A DNA stretch of 64,000 bases, from assembly GCA_048370855.1 (NCBI GenBank), contig DBGEOK010000111.1:12043-76042 (forward strand), in the 5' to 3' direction. This DNA is from Limiplasma sp048370855 (lineage in GTDB: Bacteria; Bacillota; Clostridia; Christensenellales; Aristaeellaceae). Below the pieces are notes generated by a model, which saw only the letters and a list, made by a program, of their open reading frames with translations, had not been told where the DNA came from and searched no databases. Within the stretch, counting starts at the first letter, position 1. Every line of letters begins with the position of its first letter. Positions 41,556-50,786 of this stretch are shown piece by piece. Position numbers and translations under genes: made by a program.

Positions 41556-42728
41556 TCATTGGGCGCGCTGTTCGCCGGCCTTCACCACCGAGCCGGCGGG
41601 CAGCTCGACCTGCTGGCCGACAACGGCGATATTGCCGGTTTCCTCGCCAACCGTCGCGCCCGCGCCGATTACGGCGCCTTCCGCGATAATCGCGCGGCGC
41701 ACCTGGGCTCCGCGCTCCACCACGGCGCCGGGCATGAGCACGCAATCCACCACGCTGGCGCCCTCCTTGATGATGACGCCCGCAAACAGCACGCTGTGCT
41801 CCACCTTGCCGTACACCTCGCAGCCCTCGGTAATCAGGCTGCTTTTGACGCTGGAGCCGTCCGCGATGAAATGGGGCGCCATGCCGGGATTGCGGCCGTA
41901 GATACGCCATTTTTTATCGTACAGGTCGATGGGCATAGGCAGCGTCAGCAGGTCCATGTTGGCTTCCCACAGGCTTTCGATGGTGCCGACATCCTTCCAG
42001 TAGCCCTTGAAATCGTAAGCGAACATGCGTTGCTCGTCATGAAGCATGTTGGGAATGATATTTTTGCCGAAATCGTTCGAGCTGGCCGGGTCCGCCGCGT
42101 CCTCGGAAAGATATTTGCGCAGCTTATCCCACGTGAAAATATACACGCCCATGCTCGCCTTATTGCTCTTGGGCTTGGCGGGCTTTTCCTCAAATTCCTC
42201 GATAACGCCGTCCTTGCCGGTATTCATAATGCCGAAGCGGCTGGCCTCTTCCCAGGGCACCTCGCGCACGGCGATGGTACAATCCGCGTTATTTTGAATA
42301 TGGAATTGGAGCATGGCGTTATAATCCATCTTGTAGATATGGTCGCCGCTCAGGATCAGCACATAATCGGTGTTGAACTGCTCGATAAAGGGAAGGTTTT
42401 GGTAAATGGCGTTGGCGGTTCCCGAATACCATTCCCCGGACTTGCCTTTTACGTATGGGGGCAGCACGTATACGCCGCCGTGGGCGAGGTCCAGGTCCCA
42501 GGGCGAGCCGCTGCCGATATAGGCGTTGAGCTTGAGAGGCTGGTACTGCGTCAGCACGCCCACAACTTCAATGGCGCTGTTGGTGCAGTTGCTCAGCGGA
42601 AAGTCGATGATGCGGTATTTGCCGCCGTAGGGGATGGCCGGCTTTGCCATGTCGGCCGTCAGGATACCAAGGCGGCTGCCCTGCCCGCCTGCCAGCAGCA
42701 TCGCAACGCATTGCTTTTTGTTCATCAT
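41556..42728 (-). CDS. glgC: Glucose-1-phosphate adenylyltransferase
   Basis: GlgC makes ADP-glucose from glucose-1-phosphate and ATP, the committed step. The 390-aa protein has the nucleotide loop LAGGQGSRLGILT, KPAIPYGGKYRIIDFPLSN, the GTANAIYQN and LSGDHIYKMDY sites, and the beta-helix C-terminus. AAGGAG stands before the double ATG at 42728/42725. The arrangement with GlgD as a separate subunit is the Bacillota form. Confidence 0.97.
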   Translation of the reverse strand: MMNKKQCVAMLLAGGQGSRLGILTADMAKPAIPYGGKYRIIDFPLSNCTNSAIEVVGVLTQYQPLKLNAYIGSGSPWDLDLAHGGVYVLPPYVKGKSGEWYSGTANAIYQNLPFIEQFNTDYVLILSGDHIYKMDYNAMLQFHIQNNADCTIAVREVPWEEASRFGIMNTGKDGVIEEFEEKPAKPKSNKASMGVYIFTWDKLRKYLSEDAADPASSNDFGKNIIPNMLHDEQRMFAYDFKGYWKDVGTIESLWEANMDLLTLPMPIDLYDKKWRIYGRNPGMAPHFIADGSSVKSSLITEGCEVYGKVEHSVLFAGVIIKEGASVVDCVLMPGAVVERGAQVRRAIIAEGAVIGAGATVGEETGNIAVVGQQVELPAGSVVKAGEQRAQ

Positions 42729-42840
42729 GGAGGGGTCACTCCTTCTCGATTTCGATGGGTTATCCGTTATCCGCGCTCAGAGGCGCTCGGCTACGCGCGC
42801 TCTTTGCAGGAAGCTCCCGGCGGGGAGCGCATGCGAAGGC

Positions 42841-44841
42841 TCAAAGGCGTTTGTCATCCTTGCCCCCCTTCCTTCGGCGGATGCTGGCTGCCGGCGAGGC
42901 GAAGCGAAGCTTGCGCTTGGCCTTGGGCAGGAGCTTGTCGTATGTAAAGTATACGCAGCTAAGCGGAGGGACGCATATTTCCGCCCAGTATGGGAAGCCG
43001 TTAAACTCGCCGGGCATGGCGGTCAGCTCAAACGCGTTGTACTGGTTGCTGCCGCCGTATTCAGCCCGGTCGGTATTGAACAGCTCGTTCAGCGTCCCGC
43101 CCACTGGAAGGCCGATGCGGTAGATTGGATGAAAAACCGGCGTGAAGTTGGCCACGCATAGGATGGCGCGGCCCTTCCGATCCGTGCGCAGAAAGGCGAT
43201 CACGCTGTTATCGGAATCGTTGGCGGTAATCCACTGAAAGCCGTCCCACGAGCCGTCCACCTCATAAAGCGCCGGGGTTTCGAGATAAAGCCGGTTGAGG
43301 CGCTTAACGCAGCTTTGAAGCGGCGCGTGGCGCTCGTACACCAGCAGGAACCAATCGAGCTGGTCGTCATATTTCCATTCGATAAAATGGGCAAACTCGC
43401 CGCCCATGAACAGCAGCTTCTTGCCGGGGTGCGCCATGGTATAGCCATACAGCGCGCGAAGCCCGGCAAATTTTTTCCACAAATCGCCCGGATTCTTGTC
43501 AAGCATGCTGTGCTTGCCATGCACCACCTCGTCGTGCGAGAAGGGCAGGATATAGTTTTCGCTGAAGGCGTAAAACAGGCTGAAGGTCAGCTTGTCGTGA
43601 TGATACCTGCGGTATATGGGGTCCAGCTTGACGTAGGAGAGGATGTCGTTCATCCAGCCCATGTTCCATTTGAAGCCAAAGCCCAGGCCGCCCAGGTAGG
43701 TGGGAGCCGTCACCATGGGAAAGGCCGTGCTTTCCTCCGCGATCATCATCAAGCCGGGGAAGTCGTGGTAAACGGTTTCGTTCAGGCGGCGGAGGAAGTT
43801 GATGCCGTCCAGGTTTTCCCGCCCGCCAAAGCAGTTGGGAAGATATCGTCCCGGCTCCTTGCAAAAGTCGTAATAGATGATGCCGCTGACCGCGTCCACG
43901 CGAAGGCCGTCGGCGTGGAACACATCCAGCCAATAACAGGCGTTGCTGAGGAGGTAGCTGCAAACCTCTCCGCGGGCGAAGTCGAACAGCATCGTGCCCC
44001 ATTGAGGAATCTCGCCCCGGCGCGGGTCAGGATGGTTGTACAGATCCGTTCCGTCAAACTTGAAAAGCCCCATCGCGTCGCGCGGGAAATGCGCGGGCAC
44101 CCAATCCAGGATGACGCCGACGCCCGCCTGATGGCAGCGGTCGATCAGCTCCATTAGCTGCTTTGGCGTGCCGTAACGCGCCGTGGCGGCATAAAACCCT
44201 GTGACCTGGTAGCCCCAGCTCATATCCAGGGGATGCTCCATGACGGGCAGCAGCTCGATGTGGGTATAGCCCATCTCCTGGATGTAGGGAATAAGCTGGT
44301 CGGCAAACTCGAGATAGGTGAGGAACTCGCCGTCCGGGTGACGCCTCCACGAGCCGATATGCACCTCGTAAATGTTGACGGGGCTGGCATAGGGGTTAAA
44401 GCTCTGGCGGCGGGCGAGCCATTCCCCGTCGCCCCATTCATAGCCGTCCAGGTCGTAGAGACGGGAGGCTGTATTGGGGCGCAGCTCGCTGTAAAAGCCG
44501 TAGGGGTCGGCCTTCATGCGCCAGAGGTCGTCCGCGCCCCACACGGCGTACTTGTACGCGGGGTAGCCGTCCTCGGGCGCGTCTGTCCACAGCTCGTCCT
44601 CCGTCAGGCGCAGCTCCCAGGTGCCGTCATACTGCTTTTGCATGGGCGTGCGGCTTTTATCCCAGCCGTTAAAGCTGCCGATGAGGGCCACGTGCTTGGC
44701 GTTGGGCGCCCATACGCTGAAATGCCATTTGCGCGTTTCCCCCTCCATGCACGGATGAGCGCCCAGCATTTGATAGGCTCGCCTGTTTGTCCCTTGGTGA
44801 AACGTATCGCGGATTTCTGCCGATGGCGCATGATACAGCAT
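42841..44841 (-). CDS. glgB: 1,4-alpha-glucan branching enzyme (GH13)
   Basis: GlgB introduces alpha-1,6 branches into glycogen. The 666-aa protein has an N-terminal CBM48 module (FSVWAPNAKHVALIGSFNGW) and GH13 catalytic regions: DWVPAHFP, GLRVDAVSGIIY (nucleophile aspartate), MMIAEESTAFP (acid/base glutamate) and LPFSHDEVVHG (second aspartate). The C-terminal beta-domain follows, with a basic tail. GGGAGGA precedes ATG 44841. It is the first gene of the glg operon. Confidence 0.97.
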   Translation of the reverse strand: MLYHAPSAEIRDTFHQGTNRRAYQMLGAHPCMEGETRKWHFSVWAPNAKHVALIGSFNGWDKSRTPMQKQYDGTWELRLTEDELWTDAPEDGYPAYKYAVWGADDLWRMKADPYGFYSELRPNTASRLYDLDGYEWGDGEWLARRQSFNPYASPVNIYEVHIGSWRRHPDGEFLTYLEFADQLIPYIQEMGYTHIELLPVMEHPLDMSWGYQVTGFYAATARYGTPKQLMELIDRCHQAGVGVILDWVPAHFPRDAMGLFKFDGTDLYNHPDPRRGEIPQWGTMLFDFARGEVCSYLLSNACYWLDVFHADGLRVDAVSGIIYYDFCKEPGRYLPNCFGGRENLDGINFLRRLNETVYHDFPGLMMIAEESTAFPMVTAPTYLGGLGFGFKWNMGWMNDILSYVKLDPIYRRYHHDKLTFSLFYAFSENYILPFSHDEVVHGKHSMLDKNPGDLWKKFAGLRALYGYTMAHPGKKLLFMGGEFAHFIEWKYDDQLDWFLLVYERHAPLQSCVKRLNRLYLETPALYEVDGSWDGFQWITANDSDNSVIAFLRTDRKGRAILCVANFTPVFHPIYRIGLPVGGTLNELFNTDRAEYGGSNQYNAFELTAMPGEFNGFPYWAEICVPPLSCVYFTYDKLLPKAKRKLRFASPAASIRRRKGGKDDKRL

Positions 44842-44908
44842 CGGATCATCCTCCCAGCTTCTTGGATTTGATCACAGACAGACACAAGGTAAGATTTTCT
44901 ATATGCCT

Positions 44909-44938
44909 ATTGTATTCGTTCACAAGGCCCTTCGTCAA
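44909..44938 (-). promoter_or_regulatory. SigA promoter of the glgBCDA operon
   Basis: On the minus strand TTGACG (44938-44933), 18 bp, TACAAT (44914-44909), about 70 nt before glgB. It is divergent from the nagZ promoter. Confidence 0.8.
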
Positions 44939-44984
44939 GCCATTTCGGAACTTTTTCTATAATTTTCTGCTTCGGGCATGCATT

Positions 44985-45013
44985 TTGCTATTTTGACGGG
45001 CCTGCCGTATAAT
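44985..45013 (+). promoter_or_regulatory. SigA promoter of the nagZ-type gene
   Basis: TTGCTA (44985-44990), 17 bp, TATAAT (45008-45013). Confidence 0.72.
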
Positions 45014-45059
45014 GACTGAAGACCGTGCTCAAAACGCATGGGGGGAAGGGGAACCGCGT

Positions 45060-46214
45060 ATGCACAGAAGATGGATCGCCATGCTTTTGTCCTGCCTGGC
45101 GCTTCATATGCGCTTGGCGCCGCCCGCGCGGGCGGCGGATGAGCCGGGGCGGGAAAAGGCGGCGGGTACGGTCGCCGCGCTTGTTTCAGAAATGAGCCTG
45201 GAGGAAAAGGTTTGCCAGCTTTTTTTCGTTAGGCCGGAGGATTTTTCAAGGATCAGCAGCGTGACGAAGAAAAGCGCCAAGCTGGAAAGGGGCTTTCAAA
45301 AGTTTCCGGTGGGCGGCGTGATCCTGTTCCCGGGCAATATCAAAAGCGATGGGCAGCTCGCCTCCCTGAACGAGGCCATGCAGAGCTATGCCCGGGAGAA
45401 GCGGGGAATCGGCCTGTTTATCGGCGTGGACGAGGAAGGCGGCGGCGTGGCGCGCGTGGCCGGGAAGCTGAGGCTGAAGAATGCCGCGCCCGCCATGAGC
45501 GTCATTGGGGAAAGCGGAGATCCGGAGCGGGCTTACGAGGCGGGCCTTCAAATAGGGGAATACCTAAGCGGCTACGGCTTTACGATGGATTTTGCCCCGG
45601 TGGCCGACGTGCGGACGGATGTGGACGGCGCGGAAATCACGCTGCGTTCCTTCGGTTACGAGCCGAAGCTGGTGAGCGAGATGGTGTTCCGCTTTGTTGA
45701 GGGGCTTCAGCAAAGGGGGGTGCTGGCGGTGCTCAAGCACTTTCCCGGCCATGGCGCGGCGGCCGGCGACACCCATAGCGGAAAATCCGTATCGACGCGG
45801 ACGGCGGAGGCGTGGCGGAGCTGTGAATGGCTGCCTTTTCAAAGCGGCCTGGAGGCCGGCGCAAGGGCGGTTTTGATTTCTCATCAAACGGCTGCCGCGG
45901 TGGACGCGCAAGCGCCGGCGAGCCTTTCCCGGCGGATTGTGACCGAGCTTTTGCGCGGCGAACTGGGGTTTGAAGGCGTCGTGATCACCGACGCGCTGCG
46001 CATGGAGGCGGTCGCCGGGCAATACGGCTCCGGCGAAGCGTGCGTAAGAGCCGTTTTAGCGGGCTGCGACATGCTCCTTTTGCCCAAGAATTTTTCCAAC
46101 GGCTATCAGGGGGTGCTCAACGCCGTAAAGGAAGGGCGGATCACCGAGGAGCGGATCGACCGGAGCGTGGCGAGAATCCTGACGCTCAAGGCCGAATGGG
46201 GGCTTTTGGAATAA
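45060..46214 (+). CDS. nagZ: Secreted beta-N-acetylhexosaminidase, GH3 NagZ type
   Basis: NagZ enzymes remove terminal N-acetylglucosamine from peptidoglycan or chitin fragments. The 384-aa protein starts at ATG 45060 (GGAAGGGG upstream) with a signal peptide ending around PARA-AD. Outside the cell it would act on wall turnover products. The NagZ signature KHFPGHG with the GDTHSG Asp-His acid/base loop is present, as is the nucleophile aspartate in VVITDALRMEAV. There is no C-terminal (alpha/beta)6 sandwich domain, so it is the single-domain form. It is monocistronic. Confidence 0.9.
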   Translation: MHRRWIAMLLSCLALHMRLAPPARAADEPGREKAAGTVAALVSEMSLEEKVCQLFFVRPEDFSRISSVTKKSAKLERGFQKFPVGGVILFPGNIKSDGQLASLNEAMQSYAREKRGIGLFIGVDEEGGGVARVAGKLRLKNAAPAMSVIGESGDPERAYEAGLQIGEYLSGYGFTMDFAPVADVRTDVDGAEITLRSFGYEPKLVSEMVFRFVEGLQQRGVLAVLKHFPGHGAAAGDTHSGKSVSTRTAEAWRSCEWLPFQSGLEAGARAVLISHQTAAAVDAQAPASLSRRIVTELLRGELGFEGVVITDALRMEAVAGQYGSGEACVRAVLAGCDMLLLPKNFSNGYQGVLNAVKEGRITEERIDRSVARILTLKAEWGLLE

Positions 46215-46227
46215 GCGGTAAAGGAAA

Positions 46228-46273
46228 GGCGGGAGCGGTCCGCGCCTTTTTGCGCGCGGCCTCCGCTCCCGCC
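46228..46273. terminator. Bidirectional terminator between nagZ and the SSB-like gene
   Basis: An 11-bp stem (46228-46238 with 46263-46273) lies between the converging genes, followed by TTTCT on the plus strand. The loop itself holds a small GCGC hairpin and a T-run. Confidence 0.65.
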
Positions 46274-46279
46274 GGTTTC

Positions 46280-46966
46280 TCAGCAATCCCTCATGCCGCC
46301 ATAGCGGCTTTGCGCTTGCATCTGTGTGGGAAGGCCATGGTATTCGGAACGGGTTTCATCCTTGAGCGCGGCCAGGCGGCTGACGCTCACCTCATAGGCC
46401 ACCTTGTTGAGCGTGGTTCCGTCGGGCATTTGTTTTTGATAGGCCCGGCTTTGAAAGCGCCCGACGAGCTGCACCTTGTCGCCAATTTTCAGGTTGGCGG
46501 CGTACCGGGCCGTGCGGCCCCAGGTGATACAGGGAATATAATCGCTTTTGCCATAGGAGCGGTTCACCGCCAGCATCAGGTCGGCAATTTCGCGCCCGAA
46601 CGGCGTGGTGCGGTAGCTGGGCGGCTTGCACAGCGCTCCGGTAAGCTGGACCCGGTTGGGGTTCTCTTCCTCGTTATCGGGCAGAAGGTGCTGGGCGAAC
46701 GCCGTAATCAGAAGCCGGCCGGCGCCTTCCACGACCTTGTTGTAGCTTCGGAGCTGGCCGTCCATGCAAAGCATGCTTCCCGCTGAGATCGGCTCGTCAA
46801 TCAACAGGCGCTCGCTGATGGTGATGGGCAGAAAATCCTCCGCGCCGCTTAAACGCGGCACCCGTAGCGTGGTGACATAGAATTGTTCCCCAAACAGCTC
46901 GTGCCCAAATTGCAGGCTTTCACAGATCTGTCCCCGTAGATGGATGATGTTTCCCGTTTCTTCCAT
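46280..46966 (-). CDS. Single-stranded-DNA-binding-like protein with two OB folds
   Basis: The C-terminal half (about residues 104-205) is a clear SSB OB fold: NRVQLTGALCKPPSYRTTPFG, IPCITWGRTARYAANLKIGDKVQLVGRFQSRAY and the YEVSVSRLAAL end. The N-terminal ~100 residues repeat the same strand pattern weakly (NIIHLRGQICESLQFGHELFG; GSMLCMDGQLRSYNKV), so this looks like a tandem-OB protein. There is no acidic C-terminal tip as in replicative SSB. It is probably an accessory DNA-binding protein. It sits 14 bp downstream of the PdaB-type gene. Confidence 0.78.
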   Translation of the reverse strand: MEETGNIIHLRGQICESLQFGHELFGEQFYVTTLRVPRLSGAEDFLPITISERLLIDEPISAGSMLCMDGQLRSYNKVVEGAGRLLITAFAQHLLPDNEEENPNRVQLTGALCKPPSYRTTPFGREIADLMLAVNRSYGKSDYIPCITWGRTARYAANLKIGDKVQLVGRFQSRAYQKQMPDGTTLNKVAYEVSVSRLAALKDETRSEYHGLPTQMQAQSRYGGMRDC

Positions 46967-46980
46967 GTTTTTTCACCTCG

Positions 46981-47868
46981 TTATTGCTTTGGTTCTGCGG
47001 TTTCTTTCGGGTGCTGCTTTCCCTGAACGTCGATGGTGGTTTCTCCCTCGAGCAGGATTTCGCTGACGGGAATAATCTTGTACCCCAGTCCCTGGTAATG
47101 CTTGATGACCGTGGGCAGCGCGTTGACAATATCGTTGCTGTCGTTGTGGAACAGCACGATATCGCCGTTATCGACGCGGTAGGTGCATTGCTTGATGATA
47201 TCCGCCGTTCCACGGTCCTTCCAATCCAGGCTGTCAATGCTCCATTGCACGGCCTCGTATCCTTCCGCGCGCGCCACTTGCACGACGCGGTCGCTATAAT
47301 CTCCGTAAGGCGGGCGGAAAAGCGTCGGGCGCACCCCTGTTAGCTTTTCCACTTTGTCGCTCATGATACGCAGTTCATCCCGGATGGCTTGCTCGCCAAG
47401 CTGGCTCATGTGCGGGTGCGAGTTGGAATGATTGCCGATTTCATGCCCGCGCGCGAATATTTCCTGAACCATATCCGGGTATTTGTCCACCCATCCGCCT
47501 ACGAGAAAGAAGGTCGTTTTGACGTCGTGCTCGTCAAGAATATCCAGGATGGACAGCGTCTTATCCGCGCCCCAGGAGGCGTCGAAGCTGATGGCAAGTA
47601 CTTTGTCGGGGCGTTCGACGCAGTAGACCGGCAGCTCGCGCTTTTTGGCCACCACGGCGGTGGCGGGGTCGCTCAGCCCGACGACGTAGGCCGTTGAGAG
47701 CGCGGCGAGGCAAAGGACGAGGCCGGCCTGTGTAACGGCCCGGCGCGTTTTATCCTTGCCCCAAAGCGCCTTGAAACGCTCGAAAGGTCCGGCGCGCGGG
47801 GGCTTGCTTTCGGGCGGCGGTTGAAGGGTCAGCCCCTTTTCCCGGAGCCTGAGGGGTTTATTGCTCAT
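46981..47868 (-). CDS. Polysaccharide deacetylase, PdaB/YlxY-like (CE4)
   Basis: The 295-aa protein has a basic N-terminus, one transmembrane segment (about residues 45-67) and an extracellular CE4 domain. Active-site motifs are ISFDASWGADK (aspartate), HSNSHPHMSQ (metal histidines), RPPYGDYSDR and LFHND. The FDASWG form in place of TFDDG is typical of PdaB-like proteins involved in spore cortex or peptidoglycan modification. I start it at ATG 47868 (GGAGGGA upstream). The open frame runs on to 48084 without a site and is antisense-like. It may be transcribed with the SSB-like gene. Confidence 0.87.
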   Translation of the reverse strand: MSNKPLRLREKGLTLQPPPESKPPRAGPFERFKALWGKDKTRRAVTQAGLVLCLAALSTAYVVGLSDPATAVVAKKRELPVYCVERPDKVLAISFDASWGADKTLSILDILDEHDVKTTFFLVGGWVDKYPDMVQEIFARGHEIGNHSNSHPHMSQLGEQAIRDELRIMSDKVEKLTGVRPTLFRPPYGDYSDRVVQVARAEGYEAVQWSIDSLDWKDRGTADIIKQCTYRVDNGDIVLFHNDSNDIVNALPTVIKHYQGLGYKIIPVSEILLEGETTIDVQGKQHPKETAEPKQ

Positions 47869-47965
47869 TCGTGTCCCTCCTTTTACGCATGTATCTATGT
47901 GCCGGGGAAGGAGGGTATGCCCCAGGGTGCGGAACTTCGTCAAAAGAAGTGGAGGTTCGCCAAAG

Positions 47966-48003
47966 AAAGCCCGCCTCCGGCAAGACAGGCCGGGGCGGGC
48001 TTT
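47966..48003 (-). terminator. Terminator of the hydroxyacid dehydrogenase gene
   Basis: A long stem (AAAGCCCGCC with its complement, plus an inner CCGG pairing) lies about 107 bp past the stop codon, with T-runs on both sides. It is strong and could work in both directions. Confidence 0.75.
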
Positions 48004-48109
48004 CGATTTCAAGCAAAAGGGTTGCCGGTTGAAAAACAGGCCATGGGGCGCGCTTAACCGGAAAGGGCCGATGACGCCGCGCATAGGAAACGCGGCCCAA
48101 TTTTCGCGC

Positions 48110-49075
48110 TTAGACCCGCGAAAGCGCTTCAGGGTTGAGGAGATTTTGAGGCGGGCGTCCCGCCAGCGCGTCCAGGATTCGCTCGCTGGCAGCTTCGGCC
48201 ATACGCCTTCTGGTCCTTTCGGTATTGCTGCCGGCGTGCGGGGTCAACAGCACGTTATCCAAGGTGAAAAACGCGGGGTTCACGTCCGGCTCTGCCGTAA
48301 ATACGTCCAGGCCCGCGCCCGCGATGCGGCGGGCCCGCAGCGCTTCGAGCAGCGCGGCCTCGTCTACGACAGGGCCGCGCGCCGTGTTAACCAAAAACGC
48401 CGTGGGCTTCATCCGGGCGATCATCGCCCTGGAAATCAGACCGTCCGTTTCCGGCGTATGCGGGCAATGAACGCTGATGAAATCCGCTTCGGCCATGAGG
48501 GCGCTAAGCGGAACGCGGAGGTCGCCCAAGGCGTCCCGTTCGGGCTTGGGGGTTCTGGACGTATAGAGCACGCGCATCCCCATCGCGCGGCCAAAATCCG
48601 CCACACGGCTCCCGATGCGCCCCATGCCTACAATGCCCAGCGCCGCGCCCTCCAGCGAGGCCCCCATGCGCCGCCCCATGACGAAGACCTCTTGGCCGGG
48701 AAGGGAGCGGACGGCCGCGTCCAGCTCCGGAAGGCGGCGCGCCAGCGCCAGGATATGCGCGGCGGCCAGCTCCGCCGTAGGCGCGGTCACGCAGTCCGGA
48801 ATGTTGACGACCGGAACGCGCCGCTTTGTCGCGGCTTCGACGTCGATTGCATCATAGCCCGCCCCGTAGCAAACAATGATTTTGAGCCGCCCGGCGGACA
48901 AGATCATCTCGCGGTCCAGGGGAGAGCAGGCGAGCACGGCGTCCGCGCTGGGCAGCAAATCGAGCATTTCAGCTCGGGTAAAGGCTTTGCCGGGCTTGGG
49001 AATCAAAAGCTCATGGCCTTGAAGGCTGTGAAAGCCCTCCGCCGGAACGCCGAAGGAAATCAGGATTCTCGCCAT
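48110..49075 (-). CDS. D-isomer-specific 2-hydroxyacid dehydrogenase
   Basis: This is a NAD-dependent dehydrogenase of the phosphoglycerate/glyoxylate reductase family, 321 aa. The Rossmann motif GIVGMGRIGSRVADFG, the substrate arginine in NTARGPVVDE, the glutamate in LDVFTAEP and the catalytic histidine in TPHAGSNT are present. ATG 49075 has AAAGGTGG upstream. The same frame is open far upstream without family similarity. There is no ACT domain, so it is not a regulated SerA. The substrate (glyoxylate, hydroxypyruvate or another 2-ketoacid) cannot be told from sequence. Confidence 0.9.
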   Translation of the reverse strand: MARILISFGVPAEGFHSLQGHELLIPKPGKAFTRAEMLDLLPSADAVLACSPLDREMILSAGRLKIIVCYGAGYDAIDVEAATKRRVPVVNIPDCVTAPTAELAAAHILALARRLPELDAAVRSLPGQEVFVMGRRMGASLEGAALGIVGMGRIGSRVADFGRAMGMRVLYTSRTPKPERDALGDLRVPLSALMAEADFISVHCPHTPETDGLISRAMIARMKPTAFLVNTARGPVVDEAALLEALRARRIAGAGLDVFTAEPDVNPAFFTLDNVLLTPHAGSNTERTRRRMAEAASERILDALAGRPPQNLLNPEALSRV

Positions 49076-49121
49076 GCTTTGGCCACCTTTCTGCACTGGG
49101 ACAGCGTAAAACAGCACCGCT

Positions 49122-49150
49122 ATCATAGCAGGAACGGAGCGCCGGGGCAA
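49122..49150 (-). promoter_or_regulatory. SigA-type promoter of the hydroxyacid dehydrogenase gene
   Basis: On the minus strand TTGCCC (49150-49145), 17 bp, TATGAT (49127-49122). Confidence 0.6.
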
Positions 49151-49341
49151 GGGCCGGGGGTGCGGAAACAAGGGATTTAATATAGTCTGAAGGGACTGGC
49201 CGCGGTGCTCGTTTGAAAGCCCCGCGCGGCGCGCCCCATGTTTCCGTCCTAACGAAAAAAGCGGCGCGCTTTCAAGCCGGCGGGGCGCATGCTTTATCTG
49301 CCCCGCGGGCAATCTAAGCCCAAAACGACGCGGAGGCGACC

Positions 49342-50709
49342 ATGCAGCAAAAATCCTTTTGGGTCCAAAACGAGCAGCCAGCTTTTCCCGTGTTGCGCGG
49401 GAGGCGCAACGCGGACGCCGTGGTAATCGGCGGGGGCCTGAGCGGCTTGACGGTGGCGCTGTGGCTGAGCAAGGCGGGCCTGCGCGTAATTTTGTTGGAA
49501 GCGCGCACGCTTGGCAGCGGGGCTTCCTCCAGGTGCGCCGGCATGGCGAGCCTGAGCAACGGGCTTTTCTACGACCGCGTGGAACGGCGGATGGGGTTGG
49601 AGGTCGCGGCCGCTTACGCGCAGACGCAGCTAAGCGCGTTTCAAGCCCTGCGCGACCTTGCCCGCGAGCAAGGCGAAGCGGTTGGCTGGCGCGATATCGA
49701 CGCCTATGTGGTCGGCGATTCTGAAAAGGAAGACGGTTCCCTCGCGCGGGAGGCGGAGGCCATGCGGCGCGCGGGTATAAACGCAACGCTTGCGAAGCCT
49801 ACCCAATGTCCGCTGCCGGCGTCTCAGTCCATACTGATGAGGGATATGGCGACGCTCCATCCCATCCGTTACCTGCGGCAACTGGCCCGGCAGGCGCAGG
49901 AGCTGGGCTTAAAGGTCTTTGAGCAATCCCGCGTGACGGCGCTGGAAACCAACCTGGTTTATACGGAGCGGGGCAGCGTGCTCGCGCCCTATTTGGTGGT
50001 TGCAACGGGTTATCCGGTGGTGAATACGCCCGGCTGGTACTTTCTGCGAATGACGCAGCGCCAAGGCTATCTGGCGCCGCTGGAGGGCGGCGCGGCGTTT
50101 GGCGGCATGTACTTTGACGCGAACGGGCGGTATGCCCTGCGCAGGCTGAGGGAAGGCATGCTGCTTCAAATGGACTTCGGGCGCGTAGGAACGCGCGTTC
50201 ACGACCAGCCGGAGAAGCGCTTTCAGGAGGTCTACGCCCCCTATCTAGAGGGCGCGCGACCCGGCCGGATCGAGGGCGGCATCGACGCCTATTCCGCCGA
50301 CGGATTACCTTATATCGGCGCATACAGCAAAAAAACGCCCAATCTGTTTGTAGCCTCCGGATACGGAGGACGGGGCCTGATTGGCAGCATGGTCGCCGCT
50401 CAGGCTATCAGCGCAAAGATCCTTGGCCTGCCGGGCGAAGGCTACGGCGTTTATTCAGGCCAGCGCCGCGGAGCGGGCGTATTCAGCGACGAGTGCAAAA
50501 CCCTGTTTTCCATTGGGGGCCGCTACCTGCGGGGCATGACGCGCGTGCATGCGCCGCGTTGCCCGCACCTGGGCTGCAAGCTGGTATACAGGCCCCAGAG
50601 CCGCATGTGGGAATGCCCGTGTCACGGCTCCCGCTTTGACGATATCGGCCATGTGCTGAACGCGCCCGCCATCCACGACGCCCCAATTCATCACAGAAGG
50701 GGAGGCTGA
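49342..50709 (+). CDS. FAD-dependent oxidoreductase (DAO family) with C-terminal Rieske domain
   Basis: The 455-aa protein has an N-terminal dinucleotide fold AVVIGGGLSGLTVALWLSKAG and the DAO motif ending in GYGGRGLIGSMVAAQ. A Rieske [2Fe-2S] module close to the C-terminus has Cys407/His409 (CPHLGC) and Cys425/His428 (CPCHGS). It resembles YhfW-like proteins of Bacillus. Electrons could pass from an amine or similar substrate via FAD to the Rieske centre; the substrate is unknown. GGAGG precedes ATG 49342. The Rieske tail after CPCHGS is short but complete. Confidence 0.88.
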   Translation: MQQKSFWVQNEQPAFPVLRGRRNADAVVIGGGLSGLTVALWLSKAGLRVILLEARTLGSGASSRCAGMASLSNGLFYDRVERRMGLEVAAAYAQTQLSAFQALRDLAREQGEAVGWRDIDAYVVGDSEKEDGSLAREAEAMRRAGINATLAKPTQCPLPASQSILMRDMATLHPIRYLRQLARQAQELGLKVFEQSRVTALETNLVYTERGSVLAPYLVVATGYPVVNTPGWYFLRMTQRQGYLAPLEGGAAFGGMYFDANGRYALRRLREGMLLQMDFGRVGTRVHDQPEKRFQEVYAPYLEGARPGRIEGGIDAYSADGLPYIGAYSKKTPNLFVASGYGGRGLIGSMVAAQAISAKILGLPGEGYGVYSGQRRGAGVFSDECKTLFSIGGRYLRGMTRVHAPRCPHLGCKLVYRPQSRMWECPCHGSRFDDIGHVLNAPAIHDAPIHHRRGG

Positions 50710-50786
50710 GCGTCCCTTCTTCCAGCGCCATCAGGCATTGCGCGGCATAGCATGCGCATAGGCTGTGGGGGGAGGCGGTGGAAGCG

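Noticed and set aside
49076..49786. N-terminal extension of the hydroxyacid dehydrogenase
   Set aside because: The extension is Arg/Pro-rich, overlaps the promoter and the divergent oxidoreductase gene, and has no family similarity.
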